Shown here piece after piece: positions 50,279-51,651 of a DNA stretch of 51,651 nt. The stretch is from assembly GCA_945870465.1 (NCBI GenBank), contig CAMBSS010000008.1:1-51651 (forward strand), read 5' to 3'. The DNA comes from Bordetella parapertussis. Lineage in GTDB: Bacteria > Pseudomonadota > Gammaproteobacteria > Burkholderiales > SG8-41. The position numbers and the translations under genes were made by a program. Under the pieces are notes generated by a model. The model was not told the origin of the DNA. It was given only the letters and a program-made list of their open reading frames with translations, and searched no databases. The stretch's first letter is position 1; each line of letters opens with the position of its first letter.

Positions 50279-50557
50279 TCAGCTTTTGGCCGCAGTTTCG
50301 TTGCCGGCACGCTCGCGCACCAGCGTGCCGAGTTCATGCAGGCGCATGCCGAGGCAATAAGTGCCGGGTTCGACGCGGTCGACCATGCGGTTGCGCACCA
50401 TGACGTTGAGTATGCGGTGCGCGGTCGAGGGATGCAGCCGGGTCTGCTCCGCGAGCAGCTTGAGATTCACCGGTGCGGGGTGCGCCGCCAGCGCTTCGAG
50501 CAGGCTCATCATGCGGTCTATGACCTGGATCGATGAGCGGGTTTCTTTTTCTTCCAA
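50279..50557 (-). CDS. Short IclR-type regulator (DNA-binding domain only)
   Basis: About 92 residues matching only the N-terminal winged helix of IclR regulators: SSIQVIDRMMSLLEALAAHP, LKLLAEQTRLHPSTAHRILN, and DRVEPGTYCLGMRLHELGTL. A full IclR protein would continue with a GAF-like effector domain of about 170 residues; here the chain stops after ERAGNETAAKS. The start is uncertain: TTG at this site or an earlier TTG at 50623, neither with a good ribosome site. It could be a truncated pseudogene or a natural DNA-binding-only protein. It lies 9 bp upstream of the DnaQ-UvrC-like gene. Confidence 0.65.
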   Translation of the reverse strand: MEEKETRSSIQVIDRMMSLLEALAAHPAPVNLKLLAEQTRLHPSTAHRILNVMVRNRMVDRVEPGTYCLGMRLHELGTLVRERAGNETAAKS

Positions 50558-50794
50558 GTGGGGAGCCGGTGGTCGCGGGAGCGGGTCGCCGGGGATTTTA
50601 CAATATGAAATCCGTGCTAACAAGCACGGCGACGACGTCAGCGCTTGATGATCGAGAACTCGAGTGTGCGGAGGACGTGGAGCTTAACGTCTAATCGAAA
50701 GCATATTGCATGTGCCGTTCGTGACCCTATTTATTCTTTAGTCTTCGACCATGCGCTCGCGCGCGCCGGGTGAGGGTGGTTAAGCAAGAGTGGT

Positions 50795-51235
50795 CTACTT
50801 AAGCGCCTCATCGACAAGCACTTCAATCACCGCGATGCTCTTCACGAACTCTTCCTTGATTTCATGACGTTGCTTCATATAATCCGGGCTGTTGTAACTT
50901 AGCCAAACTTTTCCACTTCCATCTTCCCAGGCGAGGGCTTTCAGCGGCAGGTCAATCGCGACAGACGGCGATGAGTTCATGAGTGCCGTACCTGCGCGGG
51001 GATTGCCGAAAATCACGAGCTGGGTCGGCCGCATCTTGAGTCCCACCTTCTCGGCCTCGCCGCTGTGATCGATCCGGGCAAATACAGTGATGCTTTTCGA
51101 CTTGAGGACCGTCTCAAGCCGGTCGAGTGTTGCGGGCACGGAGTACGCACTGGGTTTGGAAATGATGCCGTTATCTGCGGCTGCTGCAGAAAATGAAAGC
51201 GCGGTAGCGACGATGGCGGCGAATACGTATTTCAT
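50795..51235 (-). CDS. DUF302 domain protein, exported
   Basis: A 146-residue protein with a signal peptide (KYVFAAIVATALSFSAAAA) and a DUF302 domain: SVPATLDRLETVLKSKSITV, FARIDHSGEAEKVGLKMRPT, LVIFGNPRAGTALMNSSP, and AIDLPLKALAWEDGSGKVWL. AAGGAA lies before the ATG. DUF302 proteins are of unknown function and frequently lie beside redox or sulfur genes, as here next to a CcdA-like gene. Likely periplasmic. Confidence 0.85.
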   Translation of the reverse strand: MKYVFAAIVATALSFSAAAADNGIISKPSAYSVPATLDRLETVLKSKSITVFARIDHSGEAEKVGLKMRPTQLVIFGNPRAGTALMNSSPSVAIDLPLKALAWEDGSGKVWLSYNSPDYMKQRHEIKEEFVKSIAVIEVLVDEALK

Positions 51236-51291
51236 CGAGTTCCTTTGGGCTATGCGAGAAACGTTTGACTTAATAGATGGCAGTTCATCAA

Positions 51292-51651
51292 TCAATAGCG
51301 GGTCGTGAGCGTTACCAGCCAATCCGGCATCGATCGCACGAATGCCGCCTCAATTGTCTTGTCGAACCCTGAAAGAACAAGCACAGACACCGCCACAAGC
51401 ACGGCGCCGAACAACGGTTTGGCGATCCGGCCCACGTTTTGAAATACCTGCTTTCGTGTTTTGAGCGTTTGTCTTGACCCATAGGCAATTGCCATGAGCG
51501 GAAGCGACGCGCCAATGCCGAAGAACGCCATGACCGAACCGGCTTTGGCGAAAGTTCCGCTGCCCGCCGCCAGCGTGATCGCCGCACCCAGAGTCGGGCC
51601 AGAGCACGGACTCCACACCGCGCCAAGAAGCGCGCCCAGCGCGAATTGGCC
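51292..51651 (-). CDS. CcdA/DsbD-like membrane protein, partial
   Basis: The C-terminal 119 codons of an inner-membrane thiol-transfer protein; the N-terminus lies beyond the right edge. ALGALLGAVWSPCSGPTLGA is the CcdA hallmark with one redox-active Cys, followed by hydrophobic segments SVMAFFGIGASLPLMAIAYG and LFGAVLVAVSVLVLSGF. The family passes electrons across the membrane to periplasmic thioredoxin-like partners for cytochrome c maturation or DsbD-type reduction. The DUF302 gene lies 57 bp downstream in the same direction. Confidence 0.85.
   Translation of the reverse strand, partial: GQFALGALLGAVWSPCSGPTLGAAITLAAGSGTFAKAGSVMAFFGIGASLPLMAIAYGSRQTLKTRKQVFQNVGRIAKPLFGAVLVAVSVLVLSGFDKTIEAAFVRSMPDWLVTLTTRY

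Overview
The window is ordinary chromosomal DNA of a high-GC betaproteobacterium, most likely from the Burkholderiales or a close relative. This rests on recognised families and gene order: a DUF3567 protein, three Bug-type (TctC) periplasmic receptors with a TctD/TctE-like two-component system, the runs uvrA / YajR-type MFS / ssb and FmdB / DUF502 / aspS, and a THX ribosomal protein. Several decayed genes and repeat-like intergenic elements suggest an environmental lineage. There is no phage, insertion sequence, CRISPR array, rRNA or tRNA that I can support.

Layout. 1-4.3 kb: RluA pseudouridine synthase, a thioesterase/hydrolase pair, a secreted hypothetical, a decayed BchE-like radical SAM gene and an Ldh2-type dehydrogenase. 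4.4-6.3 kb: a ParE-type toxin-antitoxin pair and a glycerate 2-kinase. 6.5-11.3 kb: uvrA, divergent from yajR-ssb. 11.3-15.8 kb: an acyl-phosphate/acyl-CoA block (pta on +; citrate synthase, ackA and a Ptb-like gene on -). 16-20.3 kb: FmdB, DUF502, aspS, a secreted barnase-like RNase with its barstar, and nudB. 20.4-23.5 kb: nadA, an endonuclease/phosphatase and clsB. 23.6-27.8 kb: a glycine-zipper protein, a probable NtrC/sigma-54-controlled small RNA, a GT61 glycosyltransferase and an Atm1-type ABC exporter. 27.9-31 kb: an M48 lipoprotein protease and tctDE. 31-34.2 kb: a decayed efflux adaptor, a DD-peptidase (pbpG) and egtD. 34.2-39 kb: a catabolic-looking cluster (Bug, NTF2-like, amidase, AtzG-like, cupin, Bug). 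39-44.2 kb: an MFS transporter, THX, a hydrolase, a broken HtrA protease and a membrane-fused spermidine synthase-like protein. 44.3-51.65 kb: a secreted hypothetical, an EamA transporter, DUF3567, a class II aldolase, a membrane protein, a third Bug, a DnaQ-UvrC-like fusion, a very short IclR-type regulator, a DUF302 protein and the end of a CcdA-like gene running off the right edge.

The most notable signal lies around 24.34-24.57 kb. Two 17-bp sites resemble the NtrC enhancer consensus, with centres 44 bp apart. They precede a -24/-12 element with the exact GG-N10-GC spacing, placed for a transcript of about 87 nt that ends at a strong intrinsic terminator. That transcript would carry a 5' hairpin, an unpaired run complementary to Shine-Dalgarno sequences, and a U-tract: the layout of an Hfq-type regulatory RNA under nitrogen control. 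It encodes no protein and I know of no described family that it matches. Second in interest are the remnant of bchE and the amidase/AtzG-like/NTF2-like cluster flanked by two Bug receptors.

All calls come from reading motifs in the translated sequence. No database or folding program was run.
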